Positions 11,150 to 20,649 of a DNA stretch of 64,000 bases are shown here, piece by piece (position 1 is the stretch's first letter; each line of letters begins with the position of its first letter). Source of the DNA: Aphanomyces cochlioides (lineage: Eukaryota; Oomycota; Saprolegniomycetes; Saprolegniales; Verrucalvaceae); the NCBI GenBank assembly GCA_019828595.1, contig JAHQRK010000002.1, positions 2,790,001 through 2,854,000 of the forward strand, read 5' to 3'. Position numbers and translations under genes: made by a program. Below the pieces are notes generated by a model. It saw only the letters and a list, made by a program, of their open reading frames with translations. It was not told where the DNA came from and made no database searches.

Positions 11150-11973
11150 TTTCGTATAAGTCTTTTTGTTTGAAAATCCAAGTTCGGGTGAAAGGTTCAA
11201 TTCACAGTTCGACTTTCCACAACAGAGTCCAAGTTAGTCAACAACAAAAATCCACGTCCGAGTGTCCCGAGTCGGACCAGATTCGGATGCATGATTTCAC
11301 AATTTTCGCCAAAGTCGTACTCCAAAGGGAGTTGCGCGTCGCAGACAATCAAATGAAAGGAAGACAAAAGCGACTTGGACTTGATTTGAATGGATAGCAT
11401 GGCGTTGCGACTTGATTATTGCACCCCTCCATTTCCGGATACAACCCCACTTCATACGGATATTCTGGTGTACCGTAATATACCAGATAGCGCATCCGTG
11501 GAATTGAACCCGGGACCTTCGGGACGAAAGTCTGACGCCTTGACAACTAAGCCAAAGCGCCTTTTTCCATCCGAGTTCGGAGTGTCCACTAACACTACTT
11601 CCAAATTCGAGTCTAATTCCAATCTCCAGGCGATCAACCACGTCTCGAAATCCAGGTATAATGAGTATCAAAGTGTAAACCAATCCATACAAGTAATATA
11701 AGTTCCATGTCCGAGCCGGATTCCAAGCTTTGAAGTCCGAGTCGGAATTTGGGTAATCAATTTTAAAACAATGTCGTATCGTCAGGTTCCACGTCCATTT
11801 CCGATAATCTTTTGCTTCTTGGTAAAGATGGTAATCCGGATTCGGAACGTCTCTTATTTTCAAATTCCGCGACGAATGACGGGTAAGCGCGAAGTAGGGA
11901 TCTCGATGTCCAAGAAGTATTTCCATCAGCATGTCTCGTCAAGGACTCAATGGATTTTCCAGGTAGCCATCGC
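11150..11973. other. Non-coding gypsy-associated DNA
   Basis: No plausible coding sequence. The stretch is rich in CCGAGT/TCCGAG words and lies between the plus-strand coiled-coil ORF and the minus-strand integrase stop. It probably belongs to the same retroelement. It includes one tRNA-like sequence, listed separately. Confidence 0.45.
11488..11561 (-). other. tRNA-like sequence with Pol III A and B boxes
   Basis: On the minus strand a 74-nt segment starts GGCGCTTTGGCTTAG and ends ...GGATGCGCTA, so the two ends can pair for most of an acceptor stem. TGGCTTAGTTGTCAAGGC resembles the A box and D arm, and GGTTCAATTCC is a good B box. The anticodon stem and the T stem are imperfect. I therefore read it as a tRNA pseudogene or SINE head rather than a working tRNA. 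The loop would place TTC as anticodon, which is unreliable. Confidence 0.5.
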
Positions 11974-12893
11974 TTATCCAGGATTTCCGTGAATAGGTGA
12001 TTCCGTGTTCACATAAGCCACGTCGCCATCGGAGTATTGAATCCGATCCACATAGCTGGTGGAGGGTAACAAATCCGAGTCCAGCTGGGCATCCAATGGA
12101 TCGGAGTCCAACTCGGATTGAGAAGGGTCCCGAGAATCAGTCTCGTTATTCGCCAGTCGACTGGGAATTTCGTCGTCGTATGGCCTAGACCAATGGCCTT
12201 GGAATTTTTTCAGGCGGTCAACATTGATCGGTACAATTCGATCAAGATGAGATGGAAGGTAGATACGATACGTGTCGTCTCCTTGTTTGCTGTGGATCCG
12301 ATACGGCCCGTGCCAACTACAGGCGAGCTTTTTAATCCGTTTGTCGTCCGGGTCGCTCGACTTTCGAAAGTGTTGATAGACCCACACGGAGTCTGCGGGT
12401 TCAAATTCAATCCTGGTCTGACTCGATTTCGTCCGAGCAGTCTTGTTTTGCCCATTGATAAGTTGTTTCTCTACCAAATGTCTGGTGGCTCGGAACAGGG
12501 CACTCTGTTGGCGTCTCCATTGTGGAAGTTCATCCGACTTCCAAGCCGGGTCTTGATTCACAAACACGAGGTCCAAGGGTTGCACCAGATCACGACCGAA
12601 CAGACAAAAGTAAGGAGTATCGTTCAGGGTCTCATGGTAATCTGATCGGTATGCCCATAGCAGTCGAGGCAGATACGTATCCCAATCCGTCTGCAGGGAG
12701 TTAACGTACATTTTCATCATGGTCGCCAACGTGGAGTTGAATCTTTCGACAAGTCCTTGTCCTTGTGGGTGACTCGGGGCGCTCGCTAATTTGTCGATAC
12801 CGAGTGTTTTGTAAATGTTCTTGGCCAACTCGGATGCCGAAGCCGAGTATAAACGACATGTTGGGGAAAACAATGTCTTCCTTCTACGATCTA
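11974..12893 (-). pseudogene. Ty3/gypsy integrase C-terminal part, truncated
   Basis: The frame encodes the end of a gypsy integrase: LASAPSHPQGQGLVERFNSTL contains the catalytic glutamate region, followed by the family segment LLWAYRSDYHETLNDTPYF. A GPY/F-type module follows (WHGPYRI ... YLPSHLDRIVPINVDRLK). An acidic Ser/Asp-rich tail ends at 11974. The zinc-binding HHCC domain and the first two catalytic aspartates are missing because the gene is cut at 12893 by a transposon end with TA at the junction. The last 30 codons before the cut do not align with integrases and may be frameshifted. No reverse transcriptase is present in the window. Confidence 0.85.
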
Positions 12894-12975
12894 CAGATAA
12901 AGTCATTGAAACTCGAACACTAGGGTATACATTTTTCCATATAATAATATATTAGAAGATTCACGATTCTTGACG
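12894..12975 (+). repeat. Terminal sequence of a TA-target (Tc1/mariner-superfamily) element
   Basis: These 82 bases, starting CAGATAAAGTCATTGAAACT, match by eye the reverse complement of 61789-61870 base for base; 61789-61870 is the right end of the element that splits MFS gene 5. The dinucleotide TA (12892-12893) precedes it as expected for a TA target. The opposite end of this insertion was not found, so its extent is unknown. Confidence 0.85.
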
Positions 12976-13501
12976 ATATTTTTTTACACATAAAATTCAA
13001 GAAAAAAAATATTTCATACACAACATTTGATTGGTCTAAAAAGACCAATATTATGGAAAATTTTAACTAATCAAAATATTCTATTTATGAGAAAAGTTGT
13101 CCTCAGCTGGAGTCGAACCAAGGATCAATTCAAAATGACAGGTATGTTAAATTGGAGTCTATTTTTAGATGAGGCGATGCGATCCTACCTACGAAGACCT
13201 TGTTTTATCTAACCACACTTGAAACTTTCGATGAACCTCGACATATCAGACGGTCAGCTATTTACAGCCGAATGCGACCTAGCCTTGGCGAATACGCTGA
13301 AAATGTATTAGTCTGCTTTCGTAAAGAAAGCTTCAAAGCGAATTGTGATCGCATGTTGTCTACCGATGACGGGGCGGCCAGCGGGGCATCTTTCACAGAG
13401 ATTACCGTAGAGCTTTCGTCACCAACGACGGATGACCAGGTTGTGCTGTCGACTGACAAGTTTAGCGACTCGTTACGTTTTGTGAACAAACTCTACAATC
13501 C
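12976..13501. other. Interior of the TA-target insertion and unassigned DNA
   Basis: AT-rich sequence with a tRNA-3'-half-like module at 13099-13146 (minus strand) that aligns with 58702-58754 in the related element. An open frame at 13200-13550 on plus has no recognisable domain and is not called as a gene. Confidence 0.4.
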
Positions 13502-13526
13502 AAGGCTTGGCAATGTGCCAAGCCTT
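13502..13526. repeat. Perfect hairpin with 11-bp arms
   Basis: AAGGCTTGGCA and TGCCAAGCCTT flank the three bases ATG at 13513-13515. The loop coincides with the possible start codon of the small spliced gene that follows, so the hairpin could affect initiation, or that start may be wrong. Confidence 0.7.
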
Positions 13527-13810
13527 GACAAATTTTATATCCACCAATGACGACATGAAGGTACCCGTCTGTAGCGATAAAGCGACTTGACAACTTCCTC
13601 ACGCATTGTTAGGCTGGACACATTTTAAACGATCTCTTCACTTCCTTGTGGCCACACCGCTCGAAGTTTGAATTGCCCTACCACTTGCAGAATCGATATT
13701 GCTACGAGGACGAGCTGGCTGCAACGAGACAGACACTGTGGATTATTTTGGGTGCCGCCGTTGTTGGTATCGCGGCCGTCATGATGGCTGCACTGTGGTG
13801 CCCAGTGTAA
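13513..13810 (+). CDS. Hypothetical small membrane protein, two exons
   Basis: Exon 1 is 13513-13560 and exon 2 is 13613-13810, joined by a 52-nt GT-AG intron (GTACCC...TTGTTAG) in phase 0. The product would be 81 residues with one strong membrane helix near the C-terminus, LWIILGAAVVGIAAVMMAAL, and a short tail ending CPV. Before the helix lies HRSKFELPYHLQNRYCYEDE, which reads like soluble coding sequence. The intron length matches the others seen here. I do not recognise a family. The ATG may not be the real start: the gene could be the 3' end of a longer host gene whose 5' part was displaced by the transposon to its left. Confidence 0.4.
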
Positions 13811-14075
13811 AGAAAGTCGAGACGAAATTGAGTCACACTGCTCCGTCGATTTCAGTCGAGACTTCGTTGGGCGACATCGAGGGAAGTGCTTGTGTGATAT
13901 CCCAAGACCACATTCGTTGATCAGGCCTTTGGCTCGTTGTGACCACCAGGTGATAATGGAGTCATTGAAGAACAATTCACACTCGTTGGGCAAAAGCGTA
14001 CTACTACACAGCAAAGCGACCCCCGTATGCACGAGAATATCGTGGCCATTCAATGGGCCATATGATCTGAAATGT

Positions 14076-14130
14076 ACCCAAAAGTGGCGCACGACGAGGT
14101 ATAATACCTCGTCGTGCGCCACTTTTGGGT
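14076..14130. repeat. 55-bp perfect palindrome upstream of MFS gene 1
   Basis: Two 27-base arms (left arm begins ACCCAAAAGTGGCGCACG) are perfect inverted copies around a single central A at 14103. It lies 72 bp upstream of the chosen start codon of the transporter gene. It could extrude as a cruciform, be an end-to-end MITE remnant, or be a fold-back assembly artefact. Confidence 0.9.
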
Positions 14131-14201
14131 TTATGGGCGCACGTCAATCGTATGTAACCGCATGGAGGAGTGTTTTCGGGAAAGTTCATTTTGAATTTCC
14201 C

Positions 14202-15923
14202 ATGTTGTGGAGCTGTCAACAGCAACATCGCCTCACATTGTACTGGTCTGTGATTGCGCCGGAGAAATCCAAAGCTCAAATTGAAGCGGAGAAATGGATT
14301 CTTGTCGTGCCATACGCCCCTGGCAAGTATTGCCTCCCGCTCTGCACGTTCACGTTTCAAAGGTGGATGCTCTTTGTCGCGTCGTTTGTGGCCCAGTTTT
14401 GCAACGGATCGCTCTACGCTTGGTCGATTCTCAATCCTCACATTGACGGCTACATACAAGGAAGATCGATGGATGCCATGCCAACACATGATGCAACTGG
14501 ATTGAACAGTGCATTACCTCCTGACGAGAAGGCAGTCGTTGCTTTCTATATCGCGGCCGGCGTCCTTGGTTTTGCAGCAGCGCTCTCTGGACCATTCATC
14601 GAGCGCCATGGCCCTCGCCATAGCTTGATCGTTGCGCTTTGTCTCCTCTTTCTCGGCCACTTCGCAGCGTCTTTCTCAATACATTACAAGAGCTACGTTG
14701 GTCTTTACATTGGCTATGGCGTCTTTTGCGGTGCTGGCTTTGGCATCGGCTACATAGCTCCCGTGTCAGCTCTGATCAAGTGGTATCCTGACCTCCGTGG
14801 CACAGCTGGTGGATTTGCTGTCTGTGGATTTGGCCTTGGGGCTGCAGTATGGGGAGACGTGTACGAGCCCCTCATCGCAACCGTTGGTATTGACTGGTTT
14901 TTTCTCGTGTTCGGCGCCATCCTGTCTCTCATTCTACTCGTCTCGGCGTTTGTGCTACGGACTCCACCTCCAAATTATGTTGTCTCTGGTCGAAATGTCC
15001 ATGGCGTGAAAGTGTCCGTGCCTCCAGCAGACTCGATTTGCGAGAAACTTGAAGGAAATCCCGAGAACACTGAGCGCGTCAGCATCGTCCTGGAGGATGA
15101 AAGAAAAGACCATTACATTAATGTCTTTGACTACCAAGAGCAAGAACTCGGCGAAGCAGAAATTCTCTACCACAACAAGATCAAGAACCTCCGAATACGA
15201 GAATGCGCCTTCTCCGTCGACTTTGCTTTACTCTACTTGGTCTTCTTTGGCGCCGTCGCGACTGGTATCATCTTGATGTCGCGAGTCTTCAGCATTGGAA
15301 AAGAGGTCTTTCTTCAAGAGGACGACCACTCGATGACACATTTGGTCATGTACTTGTCGATTTGCAACTTTTTGGGTCGCCTGCTGTGTCCGATTCTCTC
15401 CGATGCGTTCATTCGGTTCGCACAGCTCAATCCTGCATTTGGTCGAAAATTCGTCATCGGTCTGCTCTTGGTAGATCAAGTGGTCGTCTTAGCGCTTCTC
15501 AAGTCACTCATCCACGACCCGAGTGCATTTGGCTTGTTTCAAGTGGTGTTGTTCTTCCTCACCTTCTCCTACGGCGGTGTCATTGGTATCATCCCGTCGC
15601 TTTTGACGGACATGTACGGCGTGTACAACTCGGGGACCATGCATGGCATCATCCTCACTGCGTGGTCGATCTGTGCGATTGGAGGTGGTCTGACATTCCA
15701 GCACTATTTCTTCAAGATCAAAGATTCGTATCCGATGGAGCAGATGCGAGATGGGGAGATCGCAGCGTACATTTTCAACTTTCATTGGTTGCTGGTTATT
15801 GCTTGCATTGCACTTGCTTTGGTTCCTCTGGTGCGAACAAACCCAGTGGATCGGTTCTATCCAGGTTACCAGTACAGCATCTGTGGTCGACCACTCATTC
15901 GCTTCACGAAGAAGGATTATTAA
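14202..15923 (+). CDS. MFS transporter, oxalate/formate antiporter (OFA)-like, copy 1
   Basis: A 573-residue, intronless 12-helix transporter. The N-terminus aligns with the two copies downstream, which is why the ATG at 14202 is preferred over the open frame extending to 13890. Diagnostic segments are NGSLYAWSIL in helix 1, ERHGPRHS in the loop after helix 2, YIGYGVFCGAGFGIGYIAPVS and RGTAGGFAVCGFGLG in helices 4-5, LRTPPPNY before the long central cytoplasmic loop, and YGVYNSGTMHGI in the C-half. OFA proteins exchange small carboxylates such as oxalate and formate across membranes; the substrate here is unknown. Compared with copies 2 and 3 it has about 12 extra residues after helix 1 (SMDAMPTHD region). 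It is intact. Confidence 0.88.
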   Translation: MLWSCQQQHRLTLYWSVIAPEKSKAQIEAEKWILVVPYAPGKYCLPLCTFTFQRWMLFVASFVAQFCNGSLYAWSILNPHIDGYIQGRSMDAMPTHDATGLNSALPPDEKAVVAFYIAAGVLGFAAALSGPFIERHGPRHSLIVALCLLFLGHFAASFSIHYKSYVGLYIGYGVFCGAGFGIGYIAPVSALIKWYPDLRGTAGGFAVCGFGLGAAVWGDVYEPLIATVGIDWFFLVFGAILSLILLVSAFVLRTPPPNYVVSGRNVHGVKVSVPPADSICEKLEGNPENTERVSIVLEDERKDHYINVFDYQEQELGEAEILYHNKIKNLRIRECAFSVDFALLYLVFFGAVATGIILMSRVFSIGKEVFLQEDDHSMTHLVMYLSICNFLGRLLCPILSDAFIRFAQLNPAFGRKFVIGLLLVDQVVVLALLKSLIHDPSAFGLFQVVLFFLTFSYGGVIGIIPSLLTDMYGVYNSGTMHGIILTAWSICAIGGGLTFQHYFFKIKDSYPMEQMRDGEIAAYIFNFHWLLVIACIALALVPLVRTNPVDRFYPGYQYSICGRPLIRFTKKDY

Positions 15924-16202
15924 AGAGAACTGCTTCAGTGACTAGCAATATCGTCGCACGAGCGAAAGCGTGTAGCGATCATGCACGTTCAAGAAACCCA
16001 GGTCTCTGCCTCGGTGTCATGGTGGAGTTGCCAGAGAGTTATTTGCCAAGCCGGCTTTTCAAAGATTTCAAGCGCTTGTAATGACAACGAACAGTAGGAA
16101 TGGTTGGTAATCCATGAGAGTTTGAATCGCACTGTTGTGCTGGAGCACAGTGGACTCAAAGTGGTGTGGGAGGAGAGCAAATTATGGTCAAATTAAGGGC
16201 TC
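15924..16202. other. 3' flank of MFS gene 1 and pre-insertion DNA of a Mutator-like element
   Basis: No gene called. The segment 16096-16200 keeps an open frame of about 33 codons just before the transposon junction. It is too short to assign. Confidence 0.4.
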
Positions 16203-16211
16203 GTTATGCTT
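16203..16211. repeat. 9-bp target-site duplication, left copy
   Basis: GTTATGCTT directly precedes the left TIR and is repeated at 22079-22087 directly after the right TIR. Confidence 0.85.
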
Positions 16212-16327
16212 GAGCAATTCCACAACATCGAACGTTTGGGACGAATGTTCCACAACGTCGAACGTCTCTGATGATACAACCACCCCATTTCCACAAGGTC
16301 GAACACCACGAGATGATGCAAGATGAT
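16212..16327 (+). repeat. Left TIR of the MULE, with three internal repeats
   Basis: The TIR contains TCCACAACATCGAACG, TCCACAACGTCGAACG and TCCACAAGGTCGAACA spaced about 30-40 bp apart, probably transposase binding sites. The right copy (21963-22078) has the same three. Confidence 0.88.
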
Positions 16328-16508
16328 GGACATATTTATTCGAGGTTGGATGGCAAATGCTTTGAAAGAAGCCGTGTTGGATGACAGTATTGCAGCCATG
16401 GCAAGGCTAGGCGAAGAAACTCTGTCTACTTAGAAAAAGGCTTTTTTTTAGAAATCTTAAGAATTGTGTAACGAAAGTTCGTTTCGCAGTGTCTGTTGGT
16501 AGTGCAAG

Positions 16509-16985
16509 ATGCCTTTCCAAAGCAGTATCACGGAAGAGCCGCTACCTGTCGTCGCACAATTAAGTACAGCTAACTACACTGGTGACTACGAACCGATTAC
16601 CTTTGATTCGTGTCCATCATGGTATGTTAATGAAGCTCAAAAGCTTGGCATAGAAGGAAATGCGACTCAAATGATATCCTGGGACGAATGCCGCCAGAGA
16701 ATGACACAGTTAGCACTGCGTGGAGGGTTCCAAGTTACGTGGAAAGGGTCAGGTAGGCACAGGACATGGCGTTGCCGTGTAGAGGGATGTACATTTCTTA
16801 TTAAAACAAACAAGACAAAGGATAAAAAGGTAAACGAGCTTATCTCAGCCATTCGTGAGATCCAAATCCGTGTAGATAAACATAACACAACTCAATCTAT
16901 CCCACAACCACAGCTTAAACGACCTCAATTCGTAAGATCCTGGAGGTATGTTCTAGACATTTATCGACGACATCGAAAGGATTGA
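16509..16985 (+). pseudogene. MULE transposase, N-terminal FLYWCH/WRKY-GCM1-like domain
   Basis: A 158-residue frame with an ATG at 16509. The segment VTWKGSGRHRTWRCRVEGC followed by TFLIKTNKTKD is the zinc-binding DNA-recognition module typical of Mutator and FAR1-type transposases. The frame stops before any DDE catalytic region, and only about 250 bp separate it from the C-terminal remnant, so the core was deleted. It lies 180 bp inside the left TIR, in the position expected for the transposase start. Confidence 0.65.
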
Positions 16986-17229
16986 TGCTTTGAAACGAAA
17001 GAAATCACCTTATACTCGCAACACAACATTAGATGCAAATGAGGTGATAGTGTAAATCAAAAGAATGCTCAAATATATGAATCCTAGGCAGCACGTGTAG
17101 TTGTCGAAGTTATGAGAGATAGGCCCATGGTCGAATCAAGGATGGCGTTTGTGAGTTGTTCAATGGTTCGCACTGCTTTGAAGCTACACTACGGCATTGA
17201 TTCGAAGAAGACCTTTACATCCAAGGTTA

Positions 17230-17884
17230 AGAAAATTGCTCACACAGCAATGGCTTGGATTTCTCATAAGATCATCCGACCCAGTACATGCATTTTATGG
17301 TTATATGATGAAGCTTCTAAAAAAGTTTGAATTGATGCGAGCAAAACTAAAAAATAAGCCCCCAAATGGCTTATGCATGACAGAAGAGGTTGATCATTCA
17401 ATGCGTCTAGCATCTAATTATCTTGTACGTTTTTTCAGGCCTATTATATTGAATTTTCGTATCTAGGCTAAACCTGTGTCGGGAAATCAATTGGATCCTT
17501 TGAATGGAGGAAAACATATTGTGCACCACACTACTGTCTCGGACGAGTCCACGATGATGAATCTTGTGGATATTGTAACTCGGCATTGCACTTGCGGAAG
17601 ATTGCAAGATAATCTATTACCTTGCCATCATGCATTTGCTGCAACAAAGGCCCATGGTAATTTATGACTCCTCGTATACATGCAATTTCTTGATGTTATG
17701 TCGTTTAGTTTTCCCAAAATTTTACAAAGTAAATGCGGGGCAAACGTTGTATGCACGAGCGGTATTTCCATCCTCAACAGACGAGCTGATTTTAGACAAA
17801 AATGTTTTACCACCAGCACGTCTGATGACAGAAAGAAACAGGTCGCCATTACTGCCCAGAGTAATATTTGAATTGAATGAGTAG
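17230..17884 (+). pseudogene. MULE transposase C-terminal part with SWIM zinc finger
   Basis: Exons inferred at about 17230-17424, 17467-17656 and 17709-17884, with GT-AG introns of 42 nt (17425-17466) and 52 nt (17657-17708). The first reads HAFYGYMMKLLKKFELMRAK, the second KPVSGNQLDPLNGG and then HCTCGRLQDNLLPCHHAFAA, a CxCx(n)CxH SWIM finger found at the C-terminus of MULE transposases. The third begins VFPKFYKVNAGQTLYARA and ends at TGA/TAG near 17884. The catalytic D-D-E core is absent upstream, so no active protein is possible. Confidence 0.68.
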
Positions 17885-18191
17885 GCCTGGTCCCCCACCC
17901 ACGAAAAGGATGAAATCGCATGGAATATTTTGATTAGACAAAAGAAGAAATTTCACAGTACACTCAATATATTAAGTGCGTTTGGTGGGACAAGAAATAT
18001 CACAATAATCGTCAAATTATGTCATAATCATCGATTATGACATATTTCAATAATTCACAGAGTGTTTGGCGTGTTCAAAATATTTCAATTTTGTGCGCTG
18101 ATATTGCAATAAAAATATATAGGTGAGACCCTATATAATTTTATTGTAATGACATGGCTCATTGACTTCATTCAACTTCTTTACACTACAG

Positions 18192-19468
18192 GTCCATGGC
18201 TGGAAACCACACCTGGTCTTGTTGCTCTTACTCGTTCGATGGCACAGTGTGTCGAGACTGGACAAGGAGCCTTGTCGTACGTCTAGCCTGTCAGGAGCAG
18301 CGTACGTCGATGAGCTCCTTCAGCGAAAGGTCAATCAACGGCGTTTTGTCGAATGCATGAGGATGCCCCGTGAAGCTTTTTTGAAACTTCATGTACTTCT
18401 TGTATCTAGCGGCAGTCTGTCCAGCCCACCCCACGTCACCAGCGAGGAGAAACTATCAAGCTTTCTATACATTGTTGGCCAAAACATGACAAATAGGAGC
18501 GCAAGAGCGCTTTCAGCGATCAGGATGGACGATAAACCGTTATAAATTCTCTATGTTGTTATTACTATTTATCTGAGGTGGTAGGAATTTTCACGAGGTT
18601 TTGAATTCAATTGTTGCATGTTCGTTCTTGTCTTTGGTGGGCTTGGTGCGGCTTGATTGCCCGGAGCCCATTCGCACGAGCTCCAAGTTTTTTCACTTTT
18701 TCGAAAATTGCATCGGCGCGCTCGACGGCACGCATATTCCCGTGCACGTACCAATTTGCCAACAGAAACCGTTTCGAAATCGCAAGGGATTCTTAAGTCA
18801 GAACGTGCTAGGTGTGTGCAATTTCGATATGCAGTTTACCTTCATCATGGCCGGCTGGGAGGGCTCTGCCTCTGATGGTGCAGTCTTTCAACATTCATTG
18901 AGAAATGGATTTGAAATTCCAATTGGAAAGTACTATTTGGGTGACGCCGGTTATGCTTTATCCCCACAATGCATTACCCCATACCGTGGCGTAAGATACC
19001 ATCTTCGAGAATGGGCAAAAGGAAACAAGAGGTGCGAGAATACTAGATACAAATAACATTTAATTACTAGGCCGCAAAATGCGAAAGAGCTGTTCAATCT
19101 ACGGCATGCCCAGTTGCGCAATGTAATTGAGCGTGCGTTTGGCGTATTGAAAAAGCGGTTTCCAGTATTACGGTAAGGCAAGATAAGTATTCGATGTTTT
19201 TTGAGTTGGCATGGCTAGGATTGCTCAAGAATATGCGCTTGAAACACAAGTGAAGCTTGTTCATGCACTTTGTCGTATTCACAATTTCATTCGTCGCGAG
19301 TGCGGTGAGGATTTGGTTTGTCAAGAAAATGATGCACACGTTCGGTATTCAAGTCGCCAAGCTAAAAGAGACGGCCACTACCGGGAAAGCAGTGCGTATG
19401 CGCTTGCCAAGATTCAACGAGATCAAATAGCACATGCGATGTGGAGTCAGTATGTAGAAAGAAAATAA
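18192..19468 (+). pseudogene. PIF/Harbinger DDE transposase, spliced, one frameshift
   Basis: The N-terminal exon contains VDELLQRKVNQRRFVECMRM and VTSEEKLSSFLYIVGQNM, the helix-turn-helix region. The DDE core has the first aspartate in GALDGTHIPVHVP, the second in GSASDGAVFQHS and the glutamate in RNVIERAFGVLKKRF. Introns inferred: 18539-18584 (46 nt), 19032-19070 (39 nt) and 19173-19218 (46 nt), all GT-AG. The C-terminal exon has ALCRIHNFIRRECG. After NRSA near 18500 the conserved sequence ERFQRSGWTIN is in another frame, so a small deletion breaks the gene. There is no ATG in frame upstream of 18192, so the 5' exon is undetermined. Confidence 0.8.
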
Positions 19469-19479
19469 AATGCATTTTA

Positions 19480-20451
19480 TCACATAGCTTTCTTTGCTGA
19501 TTCAATTTGTCGTTTGATCCACTCATCACGAGCAGCCCCCTCTGGAAGGAGAAGAAAGAGTTGGGCTTTAATTGGATCAAGTATGATATCGTACGTTGTA
19601 GCCAATTCGGTTGGATTCAAGCTGTCATGATAGTCCACGTTCAATAAATCAATTGACTTTGCCGTTGCATCATGGAGAGAGGGGGCGTTTGGTAGGGCTG
19701 CTTTCCATTTTTCAAGGCCAACAAGAGATTCAATTGACTTGGCAATGGCTAGTCCAGGTGACAAGCGCTTTCGTTCAGATTGCAGATTCGACCCAGAGCG
19801 CTTGGTAGATATTAATGTTTTGGGGCGCTCTTCTGGGCTTGAAATATCAACCGACTCGGCTTCACTGGAGAACCCCAGGGAAGAGCTATTACTTTCCTCG
19901 TCACGAAATTCGTCTGCAGCGGAGAGAGCCGACGCACTAAAACTCTCTTGAATGTTTGACGAGGCACACGTCCCTACAGCTAGACAGTCATCGAAAAGCT
20001 CTGCGAGTTGGGCTTGGTGTTTGCAACCATTAAGTTGGAAGGAGCGTATTTTGGCTTGTGTAAATTTTGGCTTCCCTTCCATTCTCTCAGCCCACACCTC
20101 ATCAGGGGCTGTTGGCTTTTGCAAATCAGTATCCCAGCCAAACCCACTGTCATTCTTAAGCGACAAGAAGAGCTTCCAGTCTCCTTTCAACTATTTATAC
20201 TACTGTGTAAAGAAGAACAGATCCATTAATAGTCATGCACCTGACTCAACCGAGTCTTTATTTGCTGCCTTCCAAACTGCGTTTTGAATTTTGAGTTGAA
20301 CTTCTCGAGAACAACCGACCAAGCCTCCTTCCTGAACCCAGAGTCTGCTTGCTTCCACGCATCTTTTTGCTTCAGCAGCAGCTTGAGTAAGTATGCCTCC
20401 CTTGTGGTGTCCCATTTCAGTTGAGGTCTTGAGCTGATTCACACCCTTCAT
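19480..20451 (-). CDS. Harbinger-associated SANT/Myb-like DNA-binding protein
   Basis: Two exons, 20251-20451 and 19480-20190, with a 60-nt GT-AG intron at 20191-20250. The join gives KDSLKGDWKLFLSLKNDSG, restoring the SANT-like segment that continues GFGWD and PDEVWAERMEGKPKF, typical of Myb_DNA-bind_3 partners of Harbinger transposases. A Ser-rich middle region and a C-terminal helical part (LLLLPEGAARDEWIKRQIES) follow. In the superfamily this protein binds the element ends and imports the transposase into the nucleus. Its stop is 12 bp from the transposase stop on the other strand. It appears intact. Confidence 0.78.
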
Positions 20452-20649
20452 TTCAACAACTTGGCTGTGTTGGCCACCGATGGATGAAGCAGAAATGGCC
20501 AGAATATGAAAAAGTCAGTTCCACCAAACACTGAAATTATTTTGTTATGTTTACAATTGTGTGATTTTCTATATTGCAAGAATAAAAATTTTGCAATATT
20601 TTTTATTGCGTTCACCAAACGCGCTCTTACACATTACATTTCTATTTCA

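Larger units (their letters stand above)
17975..20626. mobile_element. PIF/Harbinger element nested in the MULE
   Basis: It encodes both standard Harbinger proteins, a DDE transposase on plus and a SANT/Myb-like protein on minus, ending tail to tail. Probable ends are AGTGCGTTTGGTG on the left and CACCAAACGCGCTC on the right, an imperfect short inverted repeat. Both are flanked by TTA (17972-17974 and 20627-20629), which fits the 3-bp TWA target of this superfamily. The boundaries are less certain than the genes. Confidence 0.72.

Noticed and set aside
11488..11561. Functional tRNA-Glu gene
   Set aside because: The anticodon and T stems do not pair properly and it lies inside retroelement DNA.
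11297..11932. 211-codon minus-strand open frame
   Set aside because: Crosses the tRNA-like sequence and repeats of CCGAGT; low-complexity codon usage and no domain. Probably retroelement untranslated DNA.
13200..13550. 116-codon plus-strand open frame
   Set aside because: No recognised domain or homology to neighbours; overlaps the better supported spliced frame starting at 13513.
13890..14201. N-terminal extension of MFS gene 1 upstream of 14202
   Set aside because: The frame runs through the 55-bp palindrome and has no counterpart in copies 2 and 3, whose proteins start at the position of 14202.
15203..16081. 292-codon plus-strand frame overlapping MFS gene 1
   Set aside because: Out-of-frame shadow rich in Arg/Ser/His; similar shadows appear over copies 2 and 3.
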